From positions 1,559,185 through 1,623,184 of the forward strand of contig BCKT01000003.1 of assembly GCA_003116875.1 (NCBI GenBank): 64,000 nt of DNA, written 5' to 3'. Under the pieces are notes generated by a model. That model ran no database searches, was not told the origin of the DNA, and saw nothing but the letters and a program-made list of their open reading frames with translations. Within the stretch, counting starts at the first letter, position 1; each line of letters begins with the position of its first letter. Below are positions 1 to 13,111 of the stretch, one piece after another. A program made the translations under genes and the position numbers. The stretch is from Takashimella koratensis. Taxonomy: Eukaryota; Basidiomycota; Tremellomycetes; Trichosporonales; Tetragoniomycetaceae.

Positions 1-2438
1 CTGGCGCAACGTACCTTGTTAGGAATTTGAGACGGTAGCTGACGCAAAATGTTCACGTCGATGAGGTTGAATTTGTTCCCCAAAACCCATTGTACGACCT
101 CGTCGCTTGTGTCGAGCTGGGCAAAATCAGTTGCTGACTTTTCTCGAATCTTAGCGACTCACCAGGTAGCTGTTTGTCAAGTGGACGTCGGTGGTGGTCA
201 CGCCATCTGTCTCCACCCGGAGGTTCCCACTAGCATCTCGTCAGCTTCATGCTCATACTCTGTGTGATAAAGGCCCAAGATTGTCTACTTACAAGTCATG
301 CACAAAGACTACGAGCGTCGACGTTTCACCCGCTTCATATACACCCTCGCTACATTGCGTCAGTTGCGTCATTTCTCTACAAATGCTCGAGACCAACTCA
401 CTTGCAGATAACCTGCCCACCAAACGACTCTTCCAAGTCCGAGCTGGCCAGAGGGATCTGGAACAGCTGATGTTTGATGAACAAGTGGTGCGCTCTATGA
501 ATCTTGAGCAAGTCTGGGATCGAGATCACAGGTGAAGAGTCGTCCTCAAGCTTGGCGACTGGGGAACCTGTCAGCTTCACATCCCAGTGCTATATTGGAT
601 GAGCGGACACTCACTCTCAGCTGGTTCACACGCTTGCACGTCGATGCTCTTCCAATACTTGGACTGAACACGAGCAACCTGGTACATGACCTCGGTGGCA
701 ACATCGGACGCTTCCATCGGTCCGAGGTCCGCCGGTGTTTCGCCAAGCAGGACGCGAGCGACAGCGAGGGAAGAGTCAGAGATGGCGTTGAGGTTGTACC
801 CTCCCTGATAGGTTCAGCAACGCAGTCAAGGAAGAGGCTCACCTCAAGAGCAACAACGACTTTGCCACCGGCGAGAGCACAAAGCATGTGCGTCATGTGG
901 CCGTATCCAGCCGGAGTGACGTGGCATTGACCGAGATGGTCACCGTCAGCTGCGTCGAAACCGGCAGAAACTGGAGAGTTCAGCTCAGTTCTCCCTCCCG
1001 TAAAAAAGCTCACTGATCACGAGGTCGGGCGCAAACTCGTACGCAATCGGCATGACAATCTTTTGGAATGCGTAGATGTAATCGGCGTCACCGAATCCAG
1101 CAGACGGCCAGGGAATGTTGACGGATCTAATCATGAGTAAACCTCCAGACGGGGGGAAAGGATGGGTGACACTCACTTGCCCTCTCCTGCACCCTCTCCA
1201 ACAATGTCGAGCGCGCCAAAGTCGCTGGTAGGGTAGAATCTTCCACCATCGTGCCTATGAACCGAGATGTAGAGGACATTGGGGTCGTCGAAGAATGCTC
1301 GCTGCGTTCCGTTCCCGTGGTGTACGTCCCTGGCATATAGAGTCAGCGATGATCCTCTTTCCAAGAAAAACATCGCACCACTCACCAGTCGAGAATCAAC
1401 ACCTTCTTGGCGTGGCCTAGGCGCATGATCTCCCGAGTTGCTACGGCGACATTGTTGAAGAAACAGAACCCCATGTGCTCGTCTGGTTCGGCGTGGTGCC
1501 CCGGCGGTCGGACAATGGCGAACGCGTTGCGCACTTCGCCTGTGCAAACGGAAATGCAGGCCTGAATGACACCGCCGCATGACAGTCGTGCACAGTGTGC
1601 AGTTTCTCGACAGACGTAGAGCGACAACTGCTCGTAGTACTGCTTGGAGTCGGCAATGTACTCGTCGTCAACCACTAAGAGATTTTTTCGCCACATTAGC
1701 TACAATCCCCATTCTGCCTTTGAGAGCCTTCTTTTGTGCTCCTCGGATGACTGATGACTCACTCTCTAGCGCCTGGACTTTGCCCCAGTGTTCGTCGGTG
1801 TGGACGAGTACGACTTGATCGTAGGTGACTTCCTGGGACGGAAGCTGCTTCATGCGGGAGATCAAGCCGTTCTCGCGAAGGCGGGAGAAGATGCGCTTGA
1901 TACGCATCGGTTCCTCTGGGTGACCGTCGCCAGCGTCGACAATGTGGTCCTCGGTGGGCGTGTACCCGTCTTGGCAGTGAAGCATCATGAGCGGGTCGTA
2001 GACGTACCCGGTACGAACGATGCGCTCGGGCGAGGAGCACTGCGTCTCGACGAGGTCGTCGGCACCGAAGGAGAGGAGAGTTGTGGATGGGCCAGCAGCG
2101 GGAGGGTGGTGTCCGTTCGGTTGGTGGCTGTTGAGCTCGGTGACGGTATCCGGCTCCTGTGCGGGGGCCACTGGTGCGGGAACAATAGGGAGGGACTCAG
2201 TGGGAATGAGGGGCGGGGCGGAGGAGATCTCGGCGGGGACAACTGGGGTGCTCGTGGCAGGCTGATCAACGTCCATGGTCTCGGGGACGGCTGCCGCTGG
2301 AGCAGCAAGGACCGGTGGTGCGGCTGTCGCAGTGACAATTTCTGTGGCTGGTGCGGAAGGTGCGGCTTGTGATTGCGCAGGAGGGACGGTTCCCTCGGTA
2401 GCTGGGTGATCGATATCCATGCCGTTTGGTTGAGACAT
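1..2438 (-). CDS. HDA1: Class II histone deacetylase (Hda1/Clr3 type), 3' end outside window
   Basis: Zn-dependent lysine deacetylase acting on histone tails in the nucleus, in Hda1-type repressive complexes. Translation starts at 2438. The first ~115 residues are Pro/Ala-rich and low in complexity, with the short motif MD[IV]D[HQ]PAT twice. The catalytic domain follows, read across several introns. [20 protein letters not shown] (about 1450-1510) holds the active-site His pair, [10 protein letters not shown] (about 1310-1385) a metal-ligand region, and [13 protein letters not shown] (about 920-970) the second metal site, followed by [10 protein letters not shown]. Beyond that, exons toward position 1 encode [18 protein letters not shown] and [20 protein letters not shown] stretches. 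These fit the C-terminal Arb2-type domain of fungal Hda1 proteins. The stop codon is not in the window. The gene is divergent from GCN20 over a ~440-base shared promoter. The family call is firm; exact exon ends are inferred from GT/AG sites. Confidence 0.92.
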
Positions 2439-2878
2439 GATGAAATGTGTGAAGGAGAGAGTAAGGTTGAAGAGCGCGACGAAGAAGGATGATGGAAGTG
2501 GGAATTTGGGGATTAGGGAGTCAAGAGAGCGACAGATCGTACACCCCCTGAGCCCTCCTGCTTGCTGCCGTGTGGGAAAGAGGCGAGGGGGGTCTGGGCC
2601 GGCGTGGAGGACGCGGTAGGCGGTGGGGTCGGGGTGAGGAATGAAGGTGAGAGGGTGAAGAGTGAAAGGAGAGACCGAAATGACTGTTGATCAGGACAAA
2701 GGAGAAATGCGTCGCGCGGAGTAATTTAAGGGATTCCGTTTAGTGATTGAGCGGTGTTCCCCACGGTGGATCCAAACTTTCCACCGTCCTTGCATCGACA
2801 TTGTCGACCCCGGTCCAGGTGACTGACGGGGTGACTTGCAGACCATTGTCCATACCCACCTCAGTAACATCAGTCACC
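2439..2878. promoter_or_regulatory. Divergent HDA1/GCN20 promoter region
   Basis: About 440 bases separate the two start codons. No ORF is supported here. The stretch must hold both promoters; I see no clear TATA box or named operator. Confidence 0.5.
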
Positions 2879-5712
2879 ATGGCCACCAAGCTAGCTTTGG
2901 ACATTGTGAGTACGGCTCAGAGTCAGGACTGCCTCCGTGTCTTCCTCGTTTTCCTCTGACTTGGATTCAGCGCAAAACATTCCCCAGCACTGACGAGGTC
3001 GTCGTCTCGTACATCACTGGACTCGTCGATGACGAGGACGAAGAGGTCGACGATATCGTCGAGCAGACAAAGGGCATGCTCCAAACCGGTCCCTCGACCA
3101 GCGACAACAAGCAGCTCGATGACTTGTGAGTGTGCTATGAGGAAGAAGAGACTTATAGGCTCCTGTCTTGACGAGGATCTCATTGACATCTCCCAGTATG
3201 ACCCGTCTTGTCGCCTACCTCGAGTCTCAGTCTTCCAAGCGCGTACGCAAAGCCACCACCGCTACCAAGCTAGACAAGACTGTCTCCATGCGCTCCCAGG
3301 CCATGTCCGCTACCATCGCCATGTCCGGTACCGTCGACCTCGACTCGGTCAACAAGTCCCAAGCTTCTCGTGTCGACCTCAACAAGCTCGCCAAGGCCGA
3401 AGCCAAGCTCAAGGCCAAGCTGGAGAAACGCTCCAAGCGAAGCTTGTACGAAGGCTCTAAACTCATGGAGATGCAGAAGAAGCAGCAAAACTACGAGGAG
3501 ATGTTCATGAAGGTCAACCCGCTCGACCTCAGCGGTGCGGCAAAGGGCAAGTCGAAGGATATTCATTTGTCGAATATCGACGTCTCTTTTGGAAGTCACA
3601 GGATCTTGTCCGGTGCTGCGCTCGCCATGGCTCACGGTCGTCGCTACGGGTGAGTTCAGGGCCTAGATGAAGCACAGACCGTCCAACGTCTTTCTGTTTC
3701 CGGCTTCTGCTAACACCTGCCAGTCTTATCGGTCGAAACGGTATCGGTAAATCGACTCTCCTTCGTCACATCGCGTTGCGTGAAGTCAACGTCCCAACGC
3801 ACATCTCCATTCTGTACGTCACATCACATCCGTCCTTTTCTTGTACCTGATCTGACATCATCCCTCAGCTACGTTGAACAGGAAGTCGCAGGAGACGAAG
3901 TCAGCGCTCTTGAAACGGTCCTTCGCGCCGACGTCTGGCGTCACAAGCTACTCTCCGACGAAGCCGAAGCCTCCGCTCGACTCGACGCTCTCGAGAAGGC
4001 TCCTCCGCCCGAAGGCGAGGCAGCGACTTCTGCGCTCAACGCAGAGAAAGACGAGTTGTCGGAACGACTCGGCGACTTGCAGAAGGCGTTGACAGAGATG
4101 GAGGCGGAGACGGGTCCAGCGCGAGCTGCAAACATTCTCGCCGGTCTTGGGTTCTCCGACGCCGAGCAGAGGAACCCGACAAAGTCATTCTCTGGTGGTT
4201 GGCGTATGCGAATTGCTCTTGCCCGAGCCCTCTTCGTCAAGCCCGATGTGAGTGGAAGCAATGCCGTGGATGCCACTACTTTGCTAACGACTGCTATTAG
4301 CTGCTCATGCTCGACGAGCCTACCAACAGTTTGGATATCTCCAGTGTTGCCTGGCTTGCCGACACGCTTCAGACCTACACCGGTACCCTGCTCATCGTGT
4401 GCGTTGATTAAAACCTCACCGTTTAGCCTGACCCAGCTAACATTTCGATCCCACAGCTCCCACGACCGAGCGTTCTTGGACGCAGTTGCGACCGACATTG
4501 TCCACCAGCACTCTCAGCGACTCGATTACTACAAGGGCAACTTCTCCCAATTCTACGCGACCCGAACCGAACGCAAGATCCAGCAGAAGAAAGACTACGA
4601 GACCCAGCTTGCCTACCGCCAACACCTGCAAGCCTACATCGACAAATGGAGGTACAACGCTGCGCGTGCTGCCCAGGCCCAATCACGTATCAAGATCCTC
4701 GAGAAACTTCCGGAACTTGAACCGCCCGAGGATGACGAGGACGAAAGCTTCAAATTCCCGGAACCCGAGATGATACCACCGCCTTTGCTCCAGCTCAACG
4801 ATGTCACATTTGGGTACAACCCGCAAAAAGTCATCCTCAACGACGTCGACTTCAACGTCGAGATGGACAGCAGGATCGCGCTCATCGGTCCAAACGGTGC
4901 CGGTAAATCGACGCTCATCAAACTGCTTACGGGCGCATTGCAACCAACCAAGGGAGGTGCGACGATCAACAACCGATGCAGGGTTGGATACTACACCCAA
5001 CACCACGTCGATCAGCTCGACCTTAGCATGACTCCTGTTGCCTTCCTCCAAAGCAAGTTCCCAGGTCAGACCGAGCAGGAGTATCGATCGCACTTGGGCA
5101 AGTTCGGTATCTCTGGTGAGTCTTCTGTCTTCTGGCATCTGGCGTGTGATAGTCTCTGACCGAGGTCGCAGGTCTCACCGGTGTCTCCAAAATCGAAACC
5201 CTCTCCGGTGGTCAAAAGAATCGTGTCGCGTTCGCAGCATTGTCTATTGCACGCCCTCACATCTTGTTGCTGGACGAGGTGAGTGCATTTACATCCCCGG
5301 GCGGACTTGAATTCTTGCTTCTCTTGCTCCCGCCTTCTGGCTCGATCGGAGAATGGTAAGCTGACTGACACTATCTAGCCGAGTAACCACCTCGATATCA
5401 GCGGTATCGACGGCTTGATCGAAGCGATTCGAGAGTTCAAGGGCGGTGTCATCGGTAAGTCCTTTCCCATCCCCACCTGCTTGCCTGTTCCTCATCGTAT
5501 TGGGGTGTTTGAGCTGACTCAACTTCACAGTCATCTCACACGACGAGCGTCTGATCAACTCGACCTGTAATCAGCTCTTCGTCTGTGCAGATGGTAAGGT
5601 CAAGAAATTCCTTGGAGACGTATCGGCGTACAAGTCACTCGTTGTCGATGCGATTAACAACCGAGACAGGGTCACAAAAGACCCGTCTGCTTCGATTGTG
5701 GCTGCCTCGTGA
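2879..5712 (+). CDS. GCN20: ABC-F ATPase GCN20-like translation regulator
   Basis: Soluble twin-ATPase ABC-F protein. In yeast Gcn20 works with Gcn1 on ribosomes to activate the kinase Gcn2 during amino-acid starvation. The start at 2879 gives MATKLALDI in a tiny first exon. An N-terminal helical segment rich in Lys/Glu (about 3280-3510) matches the Gcn1-binding/linker region of the family. First ATPase: Walker A GRNGIGKST (about 3725-3755), signature FSGGWRMRIALARA (about 4190-4230), Walker B/D-loop LLMLDEPTNSLDISS (about 4300-4340). The linker is rich in charged residues. Second ATPase: Walker A GPNGAGKST (about 4890), signature LSGGQKNRVAFA (about 5200), LLLDEPSNHLDISG (about 5270-5400), then VISHDERL. 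The stop is TGA at 5710-5712. About nine introns break it. The first D-loop has Ser where most family members have His or Met (NSLD). No transmembrane segments. High confidence; ARB1 is a less likely alternative. Confidence 0.93.
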
Positions 5713-6027
5713 GAGTTTAATCATACAAGTGATGTCATCACCGCGCATCATATTCATAATCGTATGCAGATCTTGTTGAATTGCGCAGGCTGTCTGGTTA
5801 CTTGCTTGCGAGGAACGTAGAATACGCATATCGTGCTAAAACAGAGACTGCTCCTTAATCCACCTTCCTTTCGTCACCTTCCTTTCGTCACCTTCTTTTC
5901 GTCCTTCACAATCGCCATCTCTTTCCTTCATCATCATCCTTGTTCTATCCTCGGCAGTCCTTCCTTCCTTACTCTTTCTCATAGTTTACCAGACCATCTC
6001 ATCTCTACATCTTCCTATCACTGATCG
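5713..6027. other. Intergenic leader with 14-bp tandem repeat
   Basis: GCN20 3' region plus the promoter/leader of the next gene. It holds three tandem copies of a 14-bp CACCTTCCTTTCGT unit (5861-5902, last copy with one change) in a pyrimidine-rich run that reaches the next start codon. Confidence 0.6.
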
Positions 6028-7535
6028 ATGAGACTCACCGGCAACCTTCGTCAATGGGAGGTGGGTCAGCTCGTCAACTCGATGAACTCAAGCTGAAGAG
6101 GGGGCAGGTTTTTGTCGAAAGACTTTCGGGCGGGAGATATAGTGAGTAATTTGGAAAGCGTGTCTACAGGATGCTCGGAATTGGCTGAACATGAGGGTCA
6201 GAGGAACATTTCATCGTGCATGATCCTGAGCCGGATGAACACGGGACTATGCACTCTCGGTGCTTCCTCGAATGCGTCCAGGGCGAGGTAAGCCGAGTTT
6301 CACCGCTCCAAAAAGGCGAAAACGCCCAGTTAGTGATCTTCAAGTCAAGCTGATCGAGTCTTTGCAGGATTTCGTGATCGTCCTCCAGCGAAGAAAGTGC
6401 AAAAAACCGGAAGAGTTTCCGGACTTGAGGATGAAAACGTCCCTCGATGGGCGTACGCTTATCGATGAGCTTGCGCCTTGGCCGACGAGAGCGACGGACG
6501 CCTACGCCATTGTGGAGGTGCGAGACGGGGTCACATACCACTGTAACCTTCGCTTTGGAAAGTTGGTGAGTCGTACAACAAAGATGAAGAAAAAAAAAAC
6601 ACATGGTGAGTGCTATACAGCATTCCTGACTATGGCTCAGGACGTGAGCGAGGATGAAGACGCGGTCAAAGCTGCCCCTCAGCTGGGAATCATCACTGTC
6701 TCCCTGTTCAGGGGCGAAATGGGCGAAATGAGCATTGAGCCTAGAGACGTAACCATGACGGATGTCAAGAACCTTCATGAGAAAGTCAAGAAAGTAAGCG
6801 CTCTCGATGTGAGGGAGAAACGGCTGACTTGTTAAGGGCAAGGTGGGGACGCACATCGTCTCGGGTGAAGCAGTACCGGTTTCACCAACTCATGAGCATT
6901 ATGAGTTTTTCGATGAGATGGAAGTACCGAACCATCAGATAAAATTCAATGTGAGCTCACGTCGTACCTGGAAACATGAAGCTGATGACTGGACAGTATC
7001 ACACCAGAGAAATGTTGAAAGCGCTAGGTATCATTGGTCTTAGACGTGTCTCAGCCAGTCATCTATGAGAGCTCCCCGTCTCCGGCACCCTCGAGCTCTC
7101 CAGGCTTTGTATTGATCGAAGGATCCCCTGTGAAGAGAGAACGCGAGGCGTCAGTGGTCGATCTGAGATAGGCGATAGACACTCTGGACGATCTGAAGAC
7201 CGCAGCGGCAGTTGAGGTCAAGCCGAAGGGAGTAGTGGAAGGGAAAGTAAAAGACGAACAAAGCAAGAGAGTGGGAAGAAGTGGGGGCAAGCAGGAAGGT
7301 GTCACCGAGGTGAAGAAGGCTAAAGTAGAACCAGAAGATACAGACAAAGTGAGTAATCTTCTCCACACTTGACTGATCTCAGACGATCGTCAAGATCGAA
7401 AAACAGAACGACGTGGTGGTCAAACAAGAACACAAGCGAGCTCGTCCAAACCCTGAGATGGTTACGATTGATCTAACCGACGATTCGAGAGCGGTGACTA
7501 CCATTACTCGGATCTACGAAGAGACCGAAATCTGA
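6028..7535 (+). CDS. DUF7918-like family copy 1, C-terminal half possibly disrupted
   Basis: Member of a local five-copy family; function unknown. The start at 6028 gives MRLTGNLRQWE, matching the MKLSGELDGCE-type starts of the other copies. Exons then encode the shared blocks SRCFLECVQGE, DFVIVLQRR, a DGRTLIDE segment, GVTYHCNLRFGKL (6260-6565), an LGIITVSLF strand and YHTREMLKALGII (6997-7035). That last block matches the YRP-x(3)-LQAQGI signature I recall for DUF7918. Reading on meets TGA at 7066-7068. In the +1 frame the text resumes with family-like VKREREASVVDL, then meets TAG at 7169. An intron from 7028 to 7178 would bypass both and rejoin the frame. The last exon ends in MVTIDLTDDSRAV, conserved with copies 3 and 4, so 7535 is the natural stop. 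This is the only copy on the plus strand. Family membership is firm; intactness is not. Confidence 0.65.
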
Positions 7536-8071
7536 CAGGGTGTACGCCTCAGAGCCGATACCGACGGCGTTGTTTGTACTATCTCACCAATCCCTGTCCA
7601 CAAGGGCATTCTCATTTCTGGGTACCGGCTGGTCCCGCAGCAGGCTTGCGTTTGACCGTCCTCTATCTGTATCAACGTAGTCCAAACACATAGTGGGCAA
7701 GTGTGAGTAGTGGGTAAAGTTATTGTAGATCAGCTCAAATGAAATGTGATTCTAAGCATTCTCGTGCCATCCGCCGTCTCCTTGCAGGCAAATCAGTCAT
7801 TCCCATTCCGATCAGATTCCAGACGGTTTTGCAACATCATCATCTGCATGGTATTGTACATCTATTGTAATTCTGTAAAGACTGCGACCTCTAAATCTCT
7901 GGTCAAGACTCCCGAGTAAAGACTTCCAGACTTGCAAGCGACGATACATCCTTCTCTCAGTTGACCACACTATAGCCGACTTTCGAGATTATAACTCAAT
8001 AGAACCAAGGACAAAGAAGACAGCGGCACCGATGCGAGAGCGGTGGGATCGTCGTCATCGGGGCGAAGGGT
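7536..8071. other. Convergent intergenic region
   Basis: About 540 bases between two convergent genes, likely 3' UTRs and terminators. No ORF or repeat of note. Confidence 0.5.
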
Positions 8072-9939
<1,868 letters not shown>

Positions 9940-11020
9940 TGTGGCTAAGTGGAGCTGGGGTGAGGTAGGTGGGGTGAGAGTGTGGAGTGTTGTTGTGGTG
10001 AGAGAAGGAGAGAGAAAAAAGTTAGCTCATCCCGGCCCGCTCCTAGTTTTGTACCATCCCGCCAGGCGGTCAGTCCGACCACTGTCGTGCTTGCCTGGTC
10101 CCAGCATAATCCCGACTCAATAGGAGTTGCAGGCTCCCTCCCTCTGCTCCCTGGCTGCCTGGCTGCCCTGCTGGCTGCTCCTCTGGCTCCTGGCCCCGGA
10201 AAAGTGAGGGAAGATGGCGGCAACGGCCCAAACGGGCTGAGAGTGGATGGCTCCTATTGGGTGGCCAGATCTGACATTGATAGTCCCTGACCTTCCTGCG
10301 CTCATCCCCAGACATCGGCGTTCCGCTCCCGATGAAAAAACGAAAAAAATTTCGCCCGTACTTTTTGCTTCCACACCGCACCGCAGGTTCGCTCCTATGT
10401 TTCCACCGCACAACTGCGAGCCCAGCAGCCCAGTAGCCCAGGCAACGATGTCATGGCCCGCCTCCACCCGATGCTCTCAAAGGACTGGCTAGACCCCGCT
10501 CCCCCCTCCCATTCGTCCCCGCTGTTCGGGTGCGTCGCGGCCGACGCCCATAACGTAGGTAGGAGTACGTACCCCAGTGACCCCCTCGCAGTCTGATTGG
10601 GTATCACTTATCTCTATGCTCGCTTCGTCTTCACACGGCTCCCCTGCTTCCCACATGTCCGCGAACGGTGGAGTGTGCCTGCGGTTGCACTCGCTCGACT
10701 CCGACGGAGATGAGCGCCAGCCAAGGCGCCTGCCAAGGTTCGCATTTGACCGTGTTTCATCAGTTCCATGACACGTTTCAAGTCACATGTTAATATACAT
10801 GCATACACCGAGCACCCGAGAAATGAGGACTGCTACGTAGATTCACATGTTGAGCGCTCCGCCAGCCAGCATCTACAGCCCAAACTCATGGTCTGACTGT
10901 CGACTCATAACTTGATGCAGGAATCTTATATACGACTTGTGGAAATGAAACAACCTGATGGGCTCCCCACTACAAACTTCCTCAAAAAGAGATGAGTGTA
11001 GAAGCCTCACTCCCTGCTTC
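9940..11020 (-). promoter_or_regulatory. GDH1 upstream region with CCAAT and GATA-type sites
   Basis: About 1.1 kb upstream of GDH1 with no supported gene. On the minus strand it has CCAAT at about 10253 (CCCAATAGG) and at about 10600. A GATAAG core lies near 10610 (TTATCT on plus). GATA factors and CCAAT-binding complexes are known regulators of fungal nitrogen genes, so these could matter. Such short motifs also occur by chance. The far end holds the 3' region of DUF7918-like copy 2. Confidence 0.35.
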
Positions 11021-12564
11021 TCATTCTCGACCACGCTTTCGAGTAACCTCTGTGACGGTGGTCTTCGTGACGGTGGTCGTCGTGACAGTCGTTGTTGTGA
11101 CAGTGGTCCACTCGTCGGTCGGATCGGTTGTCACTGCGCTCGAGGCCTCATGAGGTGGTTTGGCGGGCATAATCGAATGCGTTTCGGTCGGACCTGTGCC
11201 AAGCCTGGACTGCGCGTTCGTGAGTCAAAGCTTGTGAAGGGACCAATTGACTCACTATCCTGAGTCTCTCATCGTTTCCTTGCCCACTTGCCAAGGATCC
11301 TCTCTCTTCCTCGTCGGATTCATCTGCCGTCAAGTTAATAAACGATGACTCGCGCTCCATAGGGGAAATGGTGCGTTGGGGCTCGGAGGAACTCGATTCC
11401 GTGGCCGCAGGAGGGGGCTGGGCTGTGCTTGAGTCTGTAGGCAGCGGACGAGGGATCGACTTCCCGGTGATAGGATCGATGTCGATGACTCCCATTGCCT
11501 GTAGCATGGCCTGAGTGCGATACTATCGACCGGTCAGCCCAACATGGTATCCTGCAGCCCACTCACGTGGAAGAGGATCCCGTAATCGTAAATCTCGTCG
11601 TCTTTGAGAATGAAGTCATACTTTTCGGCGGTGGGGGAAACTGGGGTCGCCGTCCCAGAGCTGGAGAAAGAAAGCCATTAACATTTGCTTTCTAGTCTAC
11701 AGCCCTTTACTGCCCCACTCACATGACGTGTGAACTCAGAGCCCCCTTGAGGATGTTAAGCTTTGCTTGTCCCATTGATTCTCACCTTTTTTGCTGTCTT
11801 GTGCAGAGCAGCGACGGGAGCTTGTACCGAACGCCTTGAGTCGGGGACCTTGGCACCGATTTGCGCCCTTCTAAGGAGTACCTTGATCACACCCAGCTCT
11901 TCAACTTGTCAGGGATCCTCGACCGCATGCTCATCGTCGCAGGTGTCCTGTATTGTAGAATGATGGACGTGAGCGACATCTTGGTTCCACCAAAGTCTCG
12001 CAGTACTGACCAGTTCGCTGAAACGGAGATTGCATTCGTAGAGAACCCCCTCTTGTGACTCCACCACCTTGCACTGCTCTGTACGTTTACGCCGCCGAGG
12101 CAGAATGACTCCTTCAAGCTCTCTCCCGTCAACCCAGGTATCTATCGCCAGGTCCGGGAGTTCTTCGCCCGTAGATTTTTTCGCCTTGCCCAGTTTCCCC
12201 GTGCGACGGGTGGTCTTTTTGATCTTGGGCTTCCGTTTGAGGACGATCTTGAGTTCCTGTACAAGGTCAGAAAGGCGTCCAAACATCATCCCACCTCTCC
12301 GTTCACGCATTCGAGATAGCAGTTCGCGTATCTAGTCCCGTCCTCGTCAGGTTCTGGTGCATGCTCGACCCGATGCTCGTCTACGCTTGGTGTTAACAGT
12401 TGTCAGGAGTGTGGAAAACCCGGCGAACTGACTGTACTTCCTCCCGTTTTTGACGTTGGCGATGAAAAGCTAGCTAATGAGCTACAGGCAATCAAAGAGC
12501 AGAGGTTTGTTTTGCCCCCGAGCTGACTCACCTCGACATCTTTGAAGTCGCCAACAAGCTTCAT
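11021..12564 (-). CDS. DUF7918-like family copy 2, with an in-frame TGA
   Basis: The start at 12564 gives MKLVGDFKDVE. Next come ANCYLECVNGE (about 12300-12330), ELKIVLKRK, a Lys-rich insert, DTWVDGRELEG, GVLYECNLRFSEL, an LGVIKVLLRR strand and YRTQAMLQAMGVIDIDP (about 11475-11530). A Ser/Pro linker leads to SSFINLTADESDEEE, which resembles a SUMO-interaction motif (hydrophobic core plus acidic tail). The last exon is unlike that of the other copies: a Thr/Val repeat of the TTVTTTTVT type, then RKRGRE, with the stop at 11023-11021. The exon that reads DEHAVEDP has TGA at 11911-11909, directly where copy 1 continues to its LGII strand. A later splice acceptor just before LGVIKV could remove it. 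So this is either a pseudogene with one nonsense codon or a gene with a shifted acceptor. Confidence 0.6.
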
Positions 12565-13111
12565 CTTGACCAGCAATGAAGAGGTGAGAGGAGAGAGGAC
12601 TGGGGGCAGACGATGGATGACACCGGCTCAGAGGGTGCAGATGTGAAGAAGGAGCGAGAACATGAGAGTTGTAGGGAAGGGAGATGAAGAGAAAGAGAGA
12701 GAGAAATGAGTTGGGGCAAATGATGAGAAGGGGTGGAAGGTGCGCAAAGGTCCTTTGGAAATCTCGCGCTGACGAAGTGGGGTGTCAACCTTGATCACTG
12801 ATCAAGCGGGATTCCCTGCTAGGATTGAAGGCATGAAAAGTGTCACATGTAATACATTGCCACTTGCTCGCTAGCCTTCACTCTCCTACCACACGTACGA
12901 TCATCTTCTCACTGTATTCTATGTACAGAACGAACAGCCTCTGCCCTACTGAAAGGATGACGTAGTGGAAACGGATGATGATGGAAAGTAAGAACCGTTG
13001 CCCGACCTGTGGTGACATGCTTCTCCCCATGAGTAATACGAAATGGACCTCGTTGGTGTGATGCCATTCTACGAATTGGTCCACAACGGCAGCACCGGTC
13101 ACCTATCGTCC
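12565..13111. other. Intergenic region between family copies 2 and 3
   Basis: About 550 bases holding the copy 2 promoter and the copy 3 3' region. No ORF supported. A purine-rich run (12590-12740 on plus) forms a pyrimidine-rich leader just upstream of the copy 2 start; a similar run precedes copy 4. Confidence 0.45.
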
